Notes: a model not told the origin generated them from the letters alone. 64,000 nucleotides of DNA from Chryseobacterium aureum (GCF_003971235.1 NZ_CP034661.1:3596001-3660000), one strand, 5' to 3'. Shown: positions 26,002 through 35,098, counted from the stretch's first letter. A program made the numbers and translations.

Positions 26002-26367
26002 ATGAATAAAACAGCAGAAAAACAAGCGTTAATAGATAAAATCGTTGAAGCTATCCAGGATGTAAAAGGGGAAGACATTATGATCTTTGATCTTTCCAAC
26101 ATCGAAAACTCCGTAGCAGAAACGTTCGTGATATGTAGTGGAAACTCAAATACACAGGTAGCGGCATTGGCAGGAAGTGTAGAGAAAAAGGTAAGAAACG
26201 AACTGCAGGACAGGCCTTGGCACGTGGAAGGGACTGAAAATGCGATGTGGGTACTGGTAGATTACGTTTCAGTGGTGGTTCATATATTCCAAAAACAGGT
26301 ACGTGAGTACTACGATATAGAAGAGCTTTGGGGTGACGCAGTCATTACCAAAATTGAAAATGAATAA
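26002..26367 (+). CDS. rsfS: Ribosomal silencing factor RsfS
   Basis: 121 aa of the Iojap/RsfS family, which binds ribosomal protein uL14 and blocks subunit joining. Characteristic motifs are DIMIFDLSNIENSVAETFVI, CSGNSNTQVAALAGSVE and the C-terminal HVEGTENAMWVLVDYVSVVVHIF, ending YYDIEELWGDA. It heads the group rsfS-ftsH-LUD-cdsA-psd, 21 bp before ftsH. A TAAATTTG box (25974-25981) 20 bp upstream is the likely -7 element. Confidence 0.94.
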   Translation: MNKTAEKQALIDKIVEAIQDVKGEDIMIFDLSNIENSVAETFVICSGNSNTQVAALAGSVEKKVRNELQDRPWHVEGTENAMWVLVDYVSVVVHIFQKQVREYYDIEELWGDAVITKIENE

Positions 26368-26388
26368 TAAAAATTTTAAAAAGTCTAA

Positions 26389-28410
26389 ATGAATAATAAA
26401 GGATTCAACTGGTTCTTTCCAATTGCAATCATAGCTCTTTTGCTGTTCTTTGGCTCCAATTTCCTTGGAGGTGATGCAGCGAAATCTATTGATGAAGATG
26501 GTTTCTTTAGAGAAATGCAGGCGGGCAAAGTCCAGAATATAATTATATACAAAGACATAGAGAAAGCTGATGTTTTCCTAACAAAAGAAGCGAAATCAGC
26601 AATGGTTTCCAAAACCGGAAAAGAAAATAACCCTCTTTCTGCCTTCGAAATGGCTCCTAAAGCAGATTACTCTGTGAAATATGGTGACCTTCAGCTTTTC
26701 CTTCAGAAATTTGAACAGGTAAAAGCCAGCAATCCGGTCATTAAAACGACTAAAGATTACGGAACAGGTAAGAGTGCCTTGATGGACATCTTAGTTCCTG
26801 CATTGGTTTGGATTTCCATTCTTGGATTATTCTACTTCCTTCTTTTCAGAAAGATGGGCGGCGGCGGAGGTCCTGGCGGACAAATTTTCTCTATCGGAAA
26901 ATCTAAAGCGAAGCTTTTCGACGAAAAAGAAAGAATTCAGGTAACATTCAAGGATGTTGCAGGATTGGAAGGAGCAAAAGAAGAAGTTCAGGAAGTAGTA
27001 GATTTCTTGAAAAACTCTGAAAAATATACAAAACTGGGTGGTAAAATTCCTAAAGGAGTACTTTTGGTAGGCCCTCCGGGAACCGGTAAAACCTTATTGG
27101 CAAAAGCTGTTGCAGGGGAAGCCAAAGTTCCGTTTTTCTCCCTTTCAGGTTCTGATTTCGTTGAAATGTTTGTAGGGGTAGGAGCTTCCAGAGTAAGAGA
27201 CCTTTTTGCTCAGGCAAAAGCGAAATCTCCGGCCATTATTTTCATAGATGAGATTGATGCTATCGGACGTGCAAGAGGAAAGAATAATTTCTCCGGCGGA
27301 AACGACGAAAGAGAGAATACCCTGAACCAGCTTCTTACTGAAATGGATGGTTTCGGAACCGATACGAATGTTATCGTAATGGCAGCTACCAACAGAGCGG
27401 ATATCCTTGATAAAGCTTTGATGAGAGCAGGACGTTTTGACCGTTCCATCTACGTAGACCTTCCGGAGCTTCACGAAAGAAGACAGATCTTTGACGTTCA
27501 CCTGAAAAAGATCAAGCTGGATGACAATGTAGACAGAGAGTTTCTTGCCAAGCAGACTCCCGGATTCAGTGGAGCGGATATTGCCAACGTTTGTAACGAA
27601 GCAGCACTTATCGCAGCAAGAAATAACCATACTTCGGTAACAAAACAGGATTTCCTTGATGCTGTAGACAGAATCATCGGAGGTCTTGAAAAGAAAAATA
27701 AAGCAATCAAACCTTCCGAAAAAAGAAGAGTAGCTTACCACGAAGCGGGACACGCTACGATCTCTTGGTTGGTAGAGCATGCATCCCCACTTTTAAAGGT
27801 GACGATCGTTCCAAGAGGACGTTCACTGGGAGCGGCATGGTATCTTCCTGAAGAAAGACAGCTTACCACAACTGAACAGATGCTGGACGAAATGTGTGCA
27901 ACATTGGGAGGCAGAGCAGCAGAGCAGGTGATCTTCAACAATATTTCTACGGGTGCCCTTTCTGACCTGGAAACAGTAACGAAAAGAGCTCAGGCTATGG
28001 TAACGATCTACGGATTAAGCCCGAACATCGGTAATATCTCTTACTATGACAGTTCAGGCCAGTCTGAATATAATTTCGGGAAACCCTATTCTGAAGAAAC
28101 GGCTACCAAAATTGATGCAGAGATCAAATCGATCATAGAAAATCAGTACGAGAGAGCGGTAAGAATCCTTGCGGATAATAAAGATAAGCTTGATGCTTTA
28201 GCAGGTAAATTGCTGGAAAAAGAAGTGATCTTCCGTGAAGACTTAGAAGAAATATTCGGAAAAAGAGCATGGGATCCTGAATTGACCGAGAAACCTGTTA
28301 CCAATACTATTCCTGAAAAAGATCAGCCGGTAGTAGTGGAAACACCTCAGATCAAAGAAAAAGAAGAACAAAGCGAAATACAGGCTCCTGAAAGCCCGAC
28401 ACAGCTTTAA
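26389..28410 (+). CDS. ftsH: ATP-dependent zinc metalloprotease FtsH
   Basis: 673 aa, membrane-bound AAA+ protease that degrades misfolded and regulatory membrane proteins. Two membrane segments (about 7-24 and 130-150) flank a small periplasmic domain. The AAA domain has Walker A GPPGTGKT (from residue 228), Walker [12 protein letters not shown] and the SRH region [18 protein letters not shown]. The peptidase zinc site is HEAGH at 451-455, with the third ligand expected in [13 protein letters not shown]. The C-terminal tail is charged. It is followed by a terminator hairpin at 28433, then the LUD gene. Confidence 0.97.
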   Translation: MNNKGFNWFFPIAIIALLLFFGSNFLGGDAAKSIDEDGFFREMQAGKVQNIIIYKDIEKADVFLTKEAKSAMVSKTGKENNPLSAFEMAPKADYSVKYGDLQLFLQKFEQVKASNPVIKTTKDYGTGKSALMDILVPALVWISILGLFYFLLFRKMGGGGGPGGQIFSIGKSKAKLFDEKERIQVTFKDVAGLEGAKEEVQEVVDFLKNSEKYTKLGGKIPKGVLLVGPPGTGKTLLAKAVAGEAKVPFFSLSGSDFVEMFVGVGASRVRDLFAQAKAKSPAIIFIDEIDAIGRARGKNNFSGGNDERENTLNQLLTEMDGFGTDTNVIVMAATNRADILDKALMRAGRFDRSIYVDLPELHERRQIFDVHLKKIKLDDNVDREFLAKQTPGFSGADIANVCNEAALIAARNNHTSVTKQDFLDAVDRIIGGLEKKNKAIKPSEKRRVAYHEAGHATISWLVEHASPLLKVTIVPRGRSLGAAWYLPEERQLTTTEQMLDEMCATLGGRAAEQVIFNNISTGALSDLETVTKRAQAMVTIYGLSPNIGNISYYDSSGQSEYNFGKPYSEETATKIDAEIKSIIENQYERAVRILADNKDKLDALAGKLLEKEVIFREDLEEIFGKRAWDPELTEKPVTNTIPEKDQPVVVETPQIKEKEEQSEIQAPESPTQL

Positions 28411-28432
28411 GACGCTGAAAAATAAATATTAC

Positions 28433-28468
28433 AAAAACCTGACAGTTCCAAAAATTGTCAGGTTTTTT
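28433..28468 (+). terminator. Terminator after ftsH
   Basis: Stem AAAACCTGACA / TGTCAGGTTTT followed by a T run, 24 bp after the ftsH stop codon. Confidence 0.8.
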
Positions 28469-28486
28469 CATATTTAGGGAGATATT

Positions 28487-28519
28487 TTGGACACTATTGT
28501 AATTTATTTTCTATTTTTG
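28487..28519 (+). promoter_or_regulatory. Promoter (TTG-N22-TATTTTTG) upstream of the LUD gene
   Basis: TTG at 28487-28489 and TATTTTTG at 28512-28519, spacing 22, within the flavobacterial consensus range. It lies after the ftsH terminator, so the LUD-cdsA-psd genes can be transcribed separately. Confidence 0.65.
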
Positions 28520-28546
28520 TATAAAGTTGACTAAAAATAGATTAAG

Positions 28547-29128
28547 TTGAATTTATTCAAGAGGATTGTAAGCAAACTTACCAACCAGCCTGAAGAAGAG
28601 GACAAACAGAGCCTGGAGAAGCTTGGGGATTCGCTGAAAAATGCGGATCTTGACTATAAGTTTGCGCAATTATTTACGCATTCGGGGGGATTTTTTAATT
28701 ATTGTGCAGATGAAGCGGAGGCTCTACAAACTTTAAATCAAATTATCAAAATAGAAGGGATACACAACCTTTTCTGCTGGGATAAAGAACTTCAGAATTT
28801 TTTGAACGTAGTGAAGTCTGCCCATACTTCAGAACTGCAGCCGTCCAATGACGCCGCATTCATCACCTGTGAATACCTGATTGCCTATGACGGCAGAATC
28901 ATGCTTTCGCATAATAATATTCTTCATTATCATTCTTCAAGGCTTCCCGATAAAATTATCATCATTGCCAATGTCTCTCAGATTGTCAATAACCTGAATG
29001 ATGCTATGGGAAAAATCAAAAGAAACGGAAATATCAAGAACCTTACTTCCATCAGCGGAAGCCAGTCTAAAATGGACAGTTCTTCGAATTCCAATACAAA
29101 ATTATTTTTATTGCTGCTTGAAGATTAA
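28547..29128 (+). CDS. LUD (LutC/YkgG-like) domain protein
   Basis: 193 aa with a TTG start (MNLFKRIVSKLTNQPEE). The domain is related to LutC/YkgG, proteins of lactate utilisation: motifs are SSNDAAFITCEYLIAYDGRI-like NDAAFITCEYLIAYDG and the C-terminal SGSQSKMD. It lacks the rest of a lactate operon. In Bacteroidota this gene usually sits between ftsH and cdsA as here, so its role is probably a different, unknown one. It begins about 21 bp downstream of a good promoter and ends 24 bp before cdsA. Confidence 0.82.
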   Translation: MNLFKRIVSKLTNQPEEEDKQSLEKLGDSLKNADLDYKFAQLFTHSGGFFNYCADEAEALQTLNQIIKIEGIHNLFCWDKELQNFLNVVKSAHTSELQPSNDAAFITCEYLIAYDGRIMLSHNNILHYHSSRLPDKIIIIANVSQIVNNLNDAMGKIKRNGNIKNLTSISGSQSKMDSSSNSNTKLFLLLLED

Positions 29129-29152
29129 GCAACCACTTCTAAATTTTACATC

Positions 29153-30025
29153 TTGGACAAAAATCTCATTCAAAGAACCGTATCAGGGATCGTTTATGTA
29201 GCTATCATTATTCTTTGTTCTACTCCGCTGGGAGCACAGCTGCTGAACACTATTGCACCTGGTCTTGCCAAGCAGCAGTATCTATATCATGGATTAATGA
29301 GTTTGCTGCTGATTGTGGGGACATGGGAATGTGTCAAAATCATGAAGTTTGGAAACGGCTATGAAAAATGGGTGGTATATCCATTGGTCATTTTTATATT
29401 TTACATGTTTTCCAAAAGATATTTTAATCACGATTTCTTTTTTGATTTCAGGCTTAGCGAAATACTGGCCCTGGCGCTCATTGGGATTGCTGTGGTTACG
29501 TTATTCAAATATCCTAACGAATTATACTTTGACAGCGGGAAGCTTATTTTTACCGTTATCTATGTGGCGCTGCCATTCAGTTTTGCATTAGGCCTGCCAA
29601 AGTTCTCCAGTTATACCGACAGCTTCTCTCTGGAAGTTCTGTTTCTTTTTATCCTGATCTGGAGTAGTGATACTTTTGCATATCTGGTAGGGAAATTCTT
29701 CGGCAAACATAAAATGGCCCCTAAAATATCTCCTAAGAAAACATGGGAAGGATATGCAGGAGGTGTAATATTAACACTGGTTTTATCCTACTTCATTGAA
29801 CACTATCAGCCCGAGCTGAGAGGAAACTGGATGATTGTAGGATTTCTGGTGGCTGCTTTTGCTCCATTAGGTGATTTGGTGGAGAGCCAATTAAAAAGAA
29901 ATTTCGGTGTAAAGGACAGTGGAAACATCATTCCTGGGCATGGCGGAGTTTTAGACAGGCTGGATAGTTTTATTATTTGTGTTCCTGTCGTATATTTGTA
30001 CTTTATTTTAGAAAAATTTATTTAG
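29153..30025 (+). CDS. cdsA: Phosphatidate cytidylyltransferase
   Basis: 290 aa integral membrane enzyme making CDP-diacylglycerol from CTP and phosphatidate. About eight membrane segments; the family signature near the C-terminus reads SQLKRNFGVKDSG followed by NIIPGHGGVLDRLDS, and the upstream SDTFAYLVGKFFGKHKMAPKISPKKTWEG-type region is present in shorter form (SDTFAYLVGKFFG, ISPKKTWEGYAGG). It starts at TTG (MDKNLIQRTVSG), the only start giving the normal N-terminus. It is followed 4 bp later by psd, the next step toward phosphatidylethanolamine being encoded nearby. Confidence 0.94.
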   Translation: MDKNLIQRTVSGIVYVAIIILCSTPLGAQLLNTIAPGLAKQQYLYHGLMSLLLIVGTWECVKIMKFGNGYEKWVVYPLVIFIFYMFSKRYFNHDFFFDFRLSEILALALIGIAVVTLFKYPNELYFDSGKLIFTVIYVALPFSFALGLPKFSSYTDSFSLEVLFLFILIWSSDTFAYLVGKFFGKHKMAPKISPKKTWEGYAGGVILTLVLSYFIEHYQPELRGNWMIVGFLVAAFAPLGDLVESQLKRNFGVKDSGNIIPGHGGVLDRLDSFIICVPVVYLYFILEKFI

Positions 30026-30029
30026 TCTC

Positions 30030-30686
30030 ATGAAATTACATAGAGAATCAAAAGGAACAATTACTGTAGCAACCTTGCTTTTTATTATTCTGGGTGCTTT
30101 AGCAATTTATTTCCTTAAAATATGGTCCCTGCTGATCATCATGCCATTATTGGTTATTTACGCCTTAGTTTTCTGGTTTTTCAGAGTTCCGGATCGTAAT
30201 ATTCTTGATCACAAAGAAAACGTAATCGCCCCGGTAGACGGAAAAGTGGTAATGATTAAAGAAGTGGATGAAGATGAATTTATAAAAGGAAAAGCCATCC
30301 AGGTTTCTATTTTTATGTCTCCACTGAATGTGCATATCTGCAGATACCCTGTTTCTGGAGATGTGATTTACAAAAAATACCATCCCGGGAAGTATCTGGT
30401 GGCATGGCATGAGAAGTCTTCCACAGAGAACGAAAGAACTACGGTAGCCATAGAAACGATGACCCGTCATAAAGTAGTCTTCAGACAGATTGCAGGATAT
30501 GTGGCCAGAAGGATTGTTTTCTATTGTAATGAAGGAGATAAAGCCAAAGCGGGACATGAGTTCGGATTTATTAAGTTCGGGTCCAGAATGGATGTATTCC
30601 TGCCTTTGGATACGGAGATCATATGTAAGATCGGCGATATTACAAAAGGGGGTGAGGATATTATCGCCAAACTGAAAGATAATTAA
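30030..30686 (+). CDS. psd: Phosphatidylserine decarboxylase
   Basis: 218 aa, short form of the pyruvoyl-dependent decarboxylase that makes phosphatidylethanolamine. Two hydrophobic segments at the N-terminus (about 15-50) anchor it; APVDGKVVMIKEV, IFMSPLNVHICRYPVSGDV and YHPGKYLVAWHEKS are typical. The self-cleavage site is FGSRMDVFLP, where the Ser gives the pyruvoyl group. It ends the rsfS-ftsH-LUD-cdsA-psd group; a hairpin terminator follows. Confidence 0.93.
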   Translation: MKLHRESKGTITVATLLFIILGALAIYFLKIWSLLIIMPLLVIYALVFWFFRVPDRNILDHKENVIAPVDGKVVMIKEVDEDEFIKGKAIQVSIFMSPLNVHICRYPVSGDVIYKKYHPGKYLVAWHEKSSTENERTTVAIETMTRHKVVFRQIAGYVARRIVFYCNEGDKAKAGHEFGFIKFGSRMDVFLPLDTEIICKIGDITKGGEDIIAKLKDN

Positions 30687-30710
30687 GATTCTTATAATAT
30701 ATTAAAATCA

Positions 30711-30738
30711 AAAGAGAGCTTTTAAAGCTCTCTTTTTT
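30711..30738 (+). terminator. Terminator after psd
   Basis: AAAGAGAGCTTT / AAAGCTCTCTTT stem followed by T residues, 24 bp downstream of psd. Confidence 0.8.
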
Positions 30739-31118
30739 ATTGCGGATCAATGATATTTTTTGCCGTCTGAGTTTCATTACTCATGCGTAAGATTGCGTAT
30801 GGGGGGATGAATCATATTCCGTTGAGATCAATAATTTTGCATGCTTAAAAACACAGACTCATGCTTTTAAGTGGTTTAAGGTAAATCATGATTAATTTCT
30901 TATGAAAAATGGTATTTCATTTGATATTTTTAATATTGATTTTAGTAAATTGTAACTGAAAAACACCTTAATCATATCTCTTTTAATGCTGGAAAAAATA
31001 CTTGCATATTTCGTTTTGTAGGTTTTATTTGCATCAAAAGCTGTTAATATTGGGGAATTTATGCTTTCAGTAGTGCAAATACCAACTTGAGATTGTGAAA
31101 GCATAAAAAAACAACAAG
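30739..31118. promoter_or_regulatory. 380-bp AT-rich gap before the LuxR-type regulator, with a GCGT motif
   Basis: No ORF of protein-like sequence is seen. It holds TTACTCATGCGTAAGATTGC at 30777-30796, the first of three similar motifs in this locus (others at 32130 and 33121). The rest is AT-rich and probably contains the promoter of the regulator, but I see no strong TTG/TAnnTTTG pair. Confidence 0.45.
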
Positions 31119-32111
31119 ATGATTTATAAGTTTTTCTTTAGAATGATTAACGACGAAGCTGAGAAAACAGATGATGACTTTGACAGTGATTATCTGCATT
31201 TAATTAATCGATATCTGCTTTTACTGTTTTTCATATTCCTGTTTTATTCCATTTTTATCATCGCTTTTTTCGGTGATATGCTGATTTCTATATTTCTTAC
31301 TGTTATTACCTTTTTCTGGCTGCTTCTTATGGCAATAAAAGGGAAGACAAGGCGGTTTAGAAATGTATTGAAAGGAGCGATTATCTCTATATTTGTTATG
31401 CTGACATTTATAGTGAATTTCTTTAATATTTATACTTACAAAAATGCGGGGGTAGAGTATTTCTATTTTTGTCTTTTGTTTGCTGTTCCCTTCTTTCTGA
31501 ACTATAAGAAAGATGCTCTTGCCATCTTTTTCATTACTTTTATGATCAGTATCAACTTTATTGTCTGCCTTTATTTTGATTTTGATTTTCTGCCAAAAAG
31601 CAGATACATAGAAAAGGAGGATTTTAAAACCATAAAGCTGCTGAATATTTTATTTTCCGTGGCTTCATTCCTTATGGATATTGTTTTTATCACGCAGAAA
31701 GATGCGCTCATTCACGGGTTAATATCAGATAAAAAACAAAAGGATTCTACCATCAAAGATCTGGTAAAAACCAATACGGAACTCATGAAACATCAGATGC
31801 TGATTAATCATCTTTCAGAAGAAAATATTCAGGAGATTTTAAATTTAGCAGAGAGCAATTCCCCCATGTTTTTTGAAAAATTTCAGGTTTTTTTCCCGCA
31901 TTTTATTCCGGATATTTTAAAAATAAATCCTAATCTTATTCATTCTGAACTGTATTTCTGTGCTTTGATGAAGCTTGATTTTGATACCAAGAAGATTGCT
32001 CAGTGTACCAATAACAGCATCCGGGCTGTGGAAAGTAAAAAATACAGGATCCGGAAAAAGCTGAATATTTCTTCAGAGGTCAATATCAATAGCTTTCTTA
32101 TTAAAATTTAA
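31119..32111 (+). CDS. Membrane-tethered LuxR-type HTH regulator
   Basis: 330 aa. The N-terminal half has five to six hydrophobic helices (between about 30 and 200), then a charged coiled-coil-like linker (DALIHGLISDKKQKDSTIKDL) and a C-terminal LuxR/GerE-like helix-turn-helix with NPNLIHSELYFCALMKLDF, TKKIAQCTNNSIRAVESKKY and RIRKKLNI. No kinase or receiver domain is visible. This layout of membrane N-terminus with LuxR-type HTH is common in Chryseobacterium; the signal is unknown. It is followed, on the same strand, by two small HTH genes and a secreted protein; the motif at 30777-30800 lies 320 bp upstream. Confidence 0.8.
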   Translation: MIYKFFFRMINDEAEKTDDDFDSDYLHLINRYLLLLFFIFLFYSIFIIAFFGDMLISIFLTVITFFWLLLMAIKGKTRRFRNVLKGAIISIFVMLTFIVNFFNIYTYKNAGVEYFYFCLLFAVPFFLNYKKDALAIFFITFMISINFIVCLYFDFDFLPKSRYIEKEDFKTIKLLNILFSVASFLMDIVFITQKDALIHGLISDKKQKDSTIKDLVKTNTELMKHQMLINHLSEENIQEILNLAESNSPMFFEKFQVFFPHFIPDILKINPNLIHSELYFCALMKLDFDTKKIAQCTNNSIRAVESKKYRIRKKLNISSEVNINSFLIKI

Positions 32112-32129
32112 ATGAAATTCCGATTTTTG

Positions 32130-32153
32130 TTACTTATGCGTAGCGTTGAGTAG
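32130..32153 (+). promoter_or_regulatory. Putative operator, copy 2 (TTACTTATGCGTAGCGTTGAGTAG)
   Basis: Resembles the sequences at 30777-30800 and 33121-33147: TTACT, then a GCGT core and a second GT-A half 8-10 bp later. It lies just upstream of the small HTH pair. Confidence 0.45.
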
Positions 32154-32208
32154 AATCTGATGGTGTTTTTTGATCTTCTTGTTGATATTTTTACTCAAAA
32201 AAAGTGTG

Positions 32209-32622
32209 ATGAATATTAAGAACATTCATATAGGAAGTATGATCAGATCTAAAGTGGAAGAGCATCATATCTCTGTAGACAGGATCTGTAATTTTTTTGA
32301 AAGCACAGAAGATGATATAGAAAAGATGTACCGTTCGAAAAGTATGGATACAGAAATGCTTCTGAAGTGGTGCAAACTTTTAAGATTCGATTTCTTTAGG
32401 TTTTATACCGGCCATCTGATTCTGTATGCTCCGCAGTCCAGAATAGATAATGTAATCAGGCAAAAGGAAAAATCTCTTGTTTTCAGAAAAAGTATCTATA
32501 CGCAGGAGGTAAAGGATTTTATCCTTGAAAAAATAAAAAACGGAACTTTGTCTGCCAATGACGTTGTGGAAAGGTATAAAATACCCAAAACCACTTTATA
32601 TAAATGGATGAAAAAACTATAA
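32209..32622 (+). CDS. Small HTH protein with transposase-OrfA-like C-terminus
   Basis: About 137 aa from MNIKNIHIGSMIRSKVEE; an in-frame TTG 13 codons upstream is less likely. The N-terminal part (about 1-75) looks like an XRE-like helical domain with a regular MLLKWCKLLRFDFFRFY helix. The C-terminal part reads YTQEVKDFILEKI then VVERYKIPKTTLYKWMKKL, a helix-turn-helix like that of IS3/IS150 OrfA. There is no transposase catalytic gene beside it, so it looks domesticated. It is separated from the next HTH gene by one base, so the two are probably made together. Function: DNA binding, target unknown. Confidence 0.7.
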   Translation: MNIKNIHIGSMIRSKVEEHHISVDRICNFFESTEDDIEKMYRSKSMDTEMLLKWCKLLRFDFFRFYTGHLILYAPQSRIDNVIRQKEKSLVFRKSIYTQEVKDFILEKIKNGTLSANDVVERYKIPKTTLYKWMKKL

Positions 32623-32623
32623 T

Positions 32624-32944
32624 ATGATCCCTGATTATAAGCAGATATATACAGATATTCTTGAAGAAAAGTTTCCTGAAAGATTAGCAGACGCTGCTCT
32701 CATGCATCAACTGGAAACACTGCATTCGGCTTTTGACATTTTTAAATTTAATCAACTGATTTTTGGAGAACCTGAGTATGCTGTTGGGTTTAATAATCAG
32801 AGACTTCGTTCTTATGATGAAGCGTCTATATTGAAAATTCTTAAATATCAGCAGCAAAAAGGACTGAACAATCTTCAGTTGGGTAAACAGTTTAAAATAA
32901 GCCGGAATACTATTGCCAAATGGAAAGCTATTTTCAAATTATAA
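32624..32944 (+). CDS. Small HTH protein, partner of the upstream gene
   Basis: 106 aa. The N-terminal half reads YKQIYTDILEEKFPERLAD; the C-terminal part DEASILKILKYQQQKGLNN then LGKQFKISRNTIAKWKAIF is another OrfA-like helix-turn-helix. It begins one base after the stop of the previous HTH gene. Both resemble pairs repeated in Chryseobacterium genomes near secreted proteins, though I cannot verify that here. I cannot assign a target. Confidence 0.65.
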   Translation: MIPDYKQIYTDILEEKFPERLADAALMHQLETLHSAFDIFKFNQLIFGEPEYAVGFNNQRLRSYDEASILKILKYQQQKGLNNLQLGKQFKISRNTIAKWKAIFKL

Positions 32945-33228
32945 ATAAGAATTGCATTTTGTTTAACTGAATGTGTTATTTTTTTTTCTAAAATTGATAA
33001 AGGAGGTTTTCTGGGTAGATTTTGTTTTTATTTTTGGAATTATGGTTAAAGTTTTATTAAATAACTCAACTTTTTATTTGTTCTTTTGAATAACCGTAAG
33101 GTGTTGGTATTTTGTGAGTTTTACTACGCGTGAGTAGTATTGCGTAGAGGAAAATTTATTTGTAATAGCCTGTGCTGGGTAATTTTGTGGCAGAAATGAT
33201 ATGGTTAAAAATTTTAATTATATAAATA
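32945..33228. promoter_or_regulatory. 284-bp gap with operator-like copy 3
   Basis: AT-rich gap with no ORF. It contains TTACTACGCGTGAGTAGTAT at 33121-33140, then TGCGTAG, a semi-palindromic version of the motif at 30777 and 32130, about 80 bp ahead of the secreted protein gene. Confidence 0.45.
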
Positions 33229-35049
33229 ATGAATACAATGATGGAAACAAAATTTACAATGCCTCCAATCAAAGTTTTGCTCATCGCAATGCTTTTTGTT
33301 TTTGGAAAATCTTTTTCTCAAACCAATAATGGTGCAGTAGGGATTAATACCACAGCACCCAATTCCAATTCTGTTTTGGATATTGTCTCAGGAGATAATA
33401 ACAAAGGAATACTTATTCCCCGGTTAACAGAAGCACAGCGAAATGCCATTACAATCAATCAGTCTAAAGATGATGGTTTGACTATTTACAACACTACAGA
33501 AGACTGTATCAATTACTGGAGTCTTGCAGATAATGAATGGAAAAGCGTCTGCGGACAGATGGGAAAAGCAGTTTTTACCATAGACTGTTCTACATCCAAA
33601 GCAATGGGAAGCTATGTAAAAGGAAAAGAACTCACCAATTCGAATTATCTGAGCATCGCCGTTAATGTCACTAAACCGGGTAATTATACCATTTCCGGAA
33701 CCACCACTAACGGATACAATTTTTACGGAACCGGAGTATTTCTTAATACCGGAACACAAACAATACAGATTCCGGGGCAGGGAACTCCTCAGAATATTCA
33801 GATAGATAACGTTTCACTTGAAGCAAACGGTACTGCTGTTACCTGTACACCTGCTATTTCTATTGCAGTGTTAAGTCCTGCAGGAACCTATACCATGAGC
33901 TGTGGAAGTGCAACGGTAAATGGTGTTTATAAAGTAGGAACAGCCCTTAACGCTTCCAATACCATTACGCTGCCTGTGAATGTTGCAGCATTAGGAAGTT
34001 ATACCATCACTACCAACACCGTTGATGGAATTTCTTTCAGCGGATCAGGAACATTTACGGCTACAGGAAATCAGAATGTTACTTTACAGGGAACAGGAAC
34101 TCCTACTTCCACAACAGTGAAAACAATGACCATTACTTCTGACAGCCAGGGAGGAGTATCTACCACATGCTCTGTAAATGTAATTGTAGTGGTTCCCAAG
34201 AAAAAACTTCTAACTATTGGAACAGCACCCAACGGTTGTGGATATAACGTATCAGGAACTTCTCCATCCGGGATGGTAACCAAAGCTGCTGCTAATTTTG
34301 GAACATTGGCCAACAGTATTGTAAAATACGAAGGATGGGATCAAATCATAGACGGTACAGATAGCCCAAGCGCCGCACAGCTCACAAGCTGGACAACCGG
34401 AACTAATCCTGTTGATATTATTGTAATAGGATATGCATGGGGAATGAATGCCGCAGAAGCACAGGTATTAAGAAATTATCTGGCAAAAGGAGGAGTAATT
34501 GTTGCGTATTCTGAAAGTAACAGCGGAATGCAGAATCTTTTCAGAAATGTTTTTGACGGATCTGTCAATACAGGAAGCGTAAACAGCGCAGGTGCTATCT
34601 ATAAACTGCCAATGACCAATGATGAAATCCTGAACGGTCCTTTTGGAGATATCAGAGGATTGCAGTGGGGAGAAGATGCTTCTTCTACAACTTACGCTAC
34701 AGGGTTGCCATCAAGTGAGATTACAGTATATTCAGGAGATACCAATATCTCTACAGCTTCACCATCAGGAACCGTAGGCCGTGTAACTGCATTTAAGCAT
34801 AACACGTTGAACTTCATCTGGGTAGGAGATGGCGGATTCAATTCTCAGTGTGGAACGGTGACTGCTCCGAATACTTCAGACACCATATGCCCATTCTATG
34901 CAGATACGAACTACAAGCCTATTCCTAAGCCCAACTATGGAAACGGAGCTGCTGCATATGAGATGAATGTATACAATTCAATATTCTATGCCAATGCTCT
35001 TGCCTGGGCCATTAAAAAGGCAGAATTCAGCGGAATAAACACAAAATGA
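33229..35049 (+). CDS. Large secreted protein with two Ig-like repeats and a Rossmann-like C-terminal domain
   Basis: 606 aa. Signal peptide near residues 10-32 (VLLIAMLFVFGKSFSQ). After a short NGAVGINTTAPNSNSVLDI region, typical of Flavobacteriia secreted proteins, come two related beta-rich repeats at about 118-208 and 220-325 (GNYTISGTTTNGYNFYGTG and GSYTITTNTVDGISFSGSG). From about 330 a different domain has KKKLLTIGTAPNGCGY, VDIIVIGYAWGMNAAEAQVL, NYLAKGGVIVAYSESNSG and FIWVGDGGFNSQCG, which looks like a glutamine-amidotransferase/ThuA-like alpha-beta fold. I see no T9SS tail. No catalytic residues can be named. Its own gene is followed by a hairpin terminator. Confidence 0.7.
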   Translation: MNTMMETKFTMPPIKVLLIAMLFVFGKSFSQTNNGAVGINTTAPNSNSVLDIVSGDNNKGILIPRLTEAQRNAITINQSKDDGLTIYNTTEDCINYWSLADNEWKSVCGQMGKAVFTIDCSTSKAMGSYVKGKELTNSNYLSIAVNVTKPGNYTISGTTTNGYNFYGTGVFLNTGTQTIQIPGQGTPQNIQIDNVSLEANGTAVTCTPAISIAVLSPAGTYTMSCGSATVNGVYKVGTALNASNTITLPVNVAALGSYTITTNTVDGISFSGSGTFTATGNQNVTLQGTGTPTSTTVKTMTITSDSQGGVSTTCSVNVIVVVPKKKLLTIGTAPNGCGYNVSGTSPSGMVTKAAANFGTLANSIVKYEGWDQIIDGTDSPSAAQLTSWTTGTNPVDIIVIGYAWGMNAAEAQVLRNYLAKGGVIVAYSESNSGMQNLFRNVFDGSVNTGSVNSAGAIYKLPMTNDEILNGPFGDIRGLQWGEDASSTTYATGLPSSEITVYSGDTNISTASPSGTVGRVTAFKHNTLNFIWVGDGGFNSQCGTVTAPNTSDTICPFYADTNYKPIPKPNYGNGAAAYEMNVYNSIFYANALAWAIKKAEFSGINTK

Positions 35050-35067
35050 TAAAGTTTTTAAAGAATG

Positions 35068-35098
35068 CTCCGGTACGATGACTCGTACCGGAGTTTTT
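35068..35098 (+). terminator. Terminator after the secreted protein gene
   Basis: 11-bp stem CTCCGGTACGA / TCGTACCGGAG with TGAC loop and T run. Confidence 0.85.

Noticed and set aside
27145-27780. 211-codon ORF opposite ftsH
   Set aside because: Antisense to the conserved AAA and peptidase region; composition is that of a reverse-complement shadow.
30739-31118. Riboswitch or structured RNA in the gap before the LuxR-type gene
   Set aside because: No long stems or known riboswitch core could be found by eye; only the GCGT motif stands out.
32209-32944. Remnants of an IS3 element
   Set aside because: Both genes carry only HTH parts and keep normal lengths and spacing; there is no OrfB catalytic segment or terminal inverted repeat nearby.
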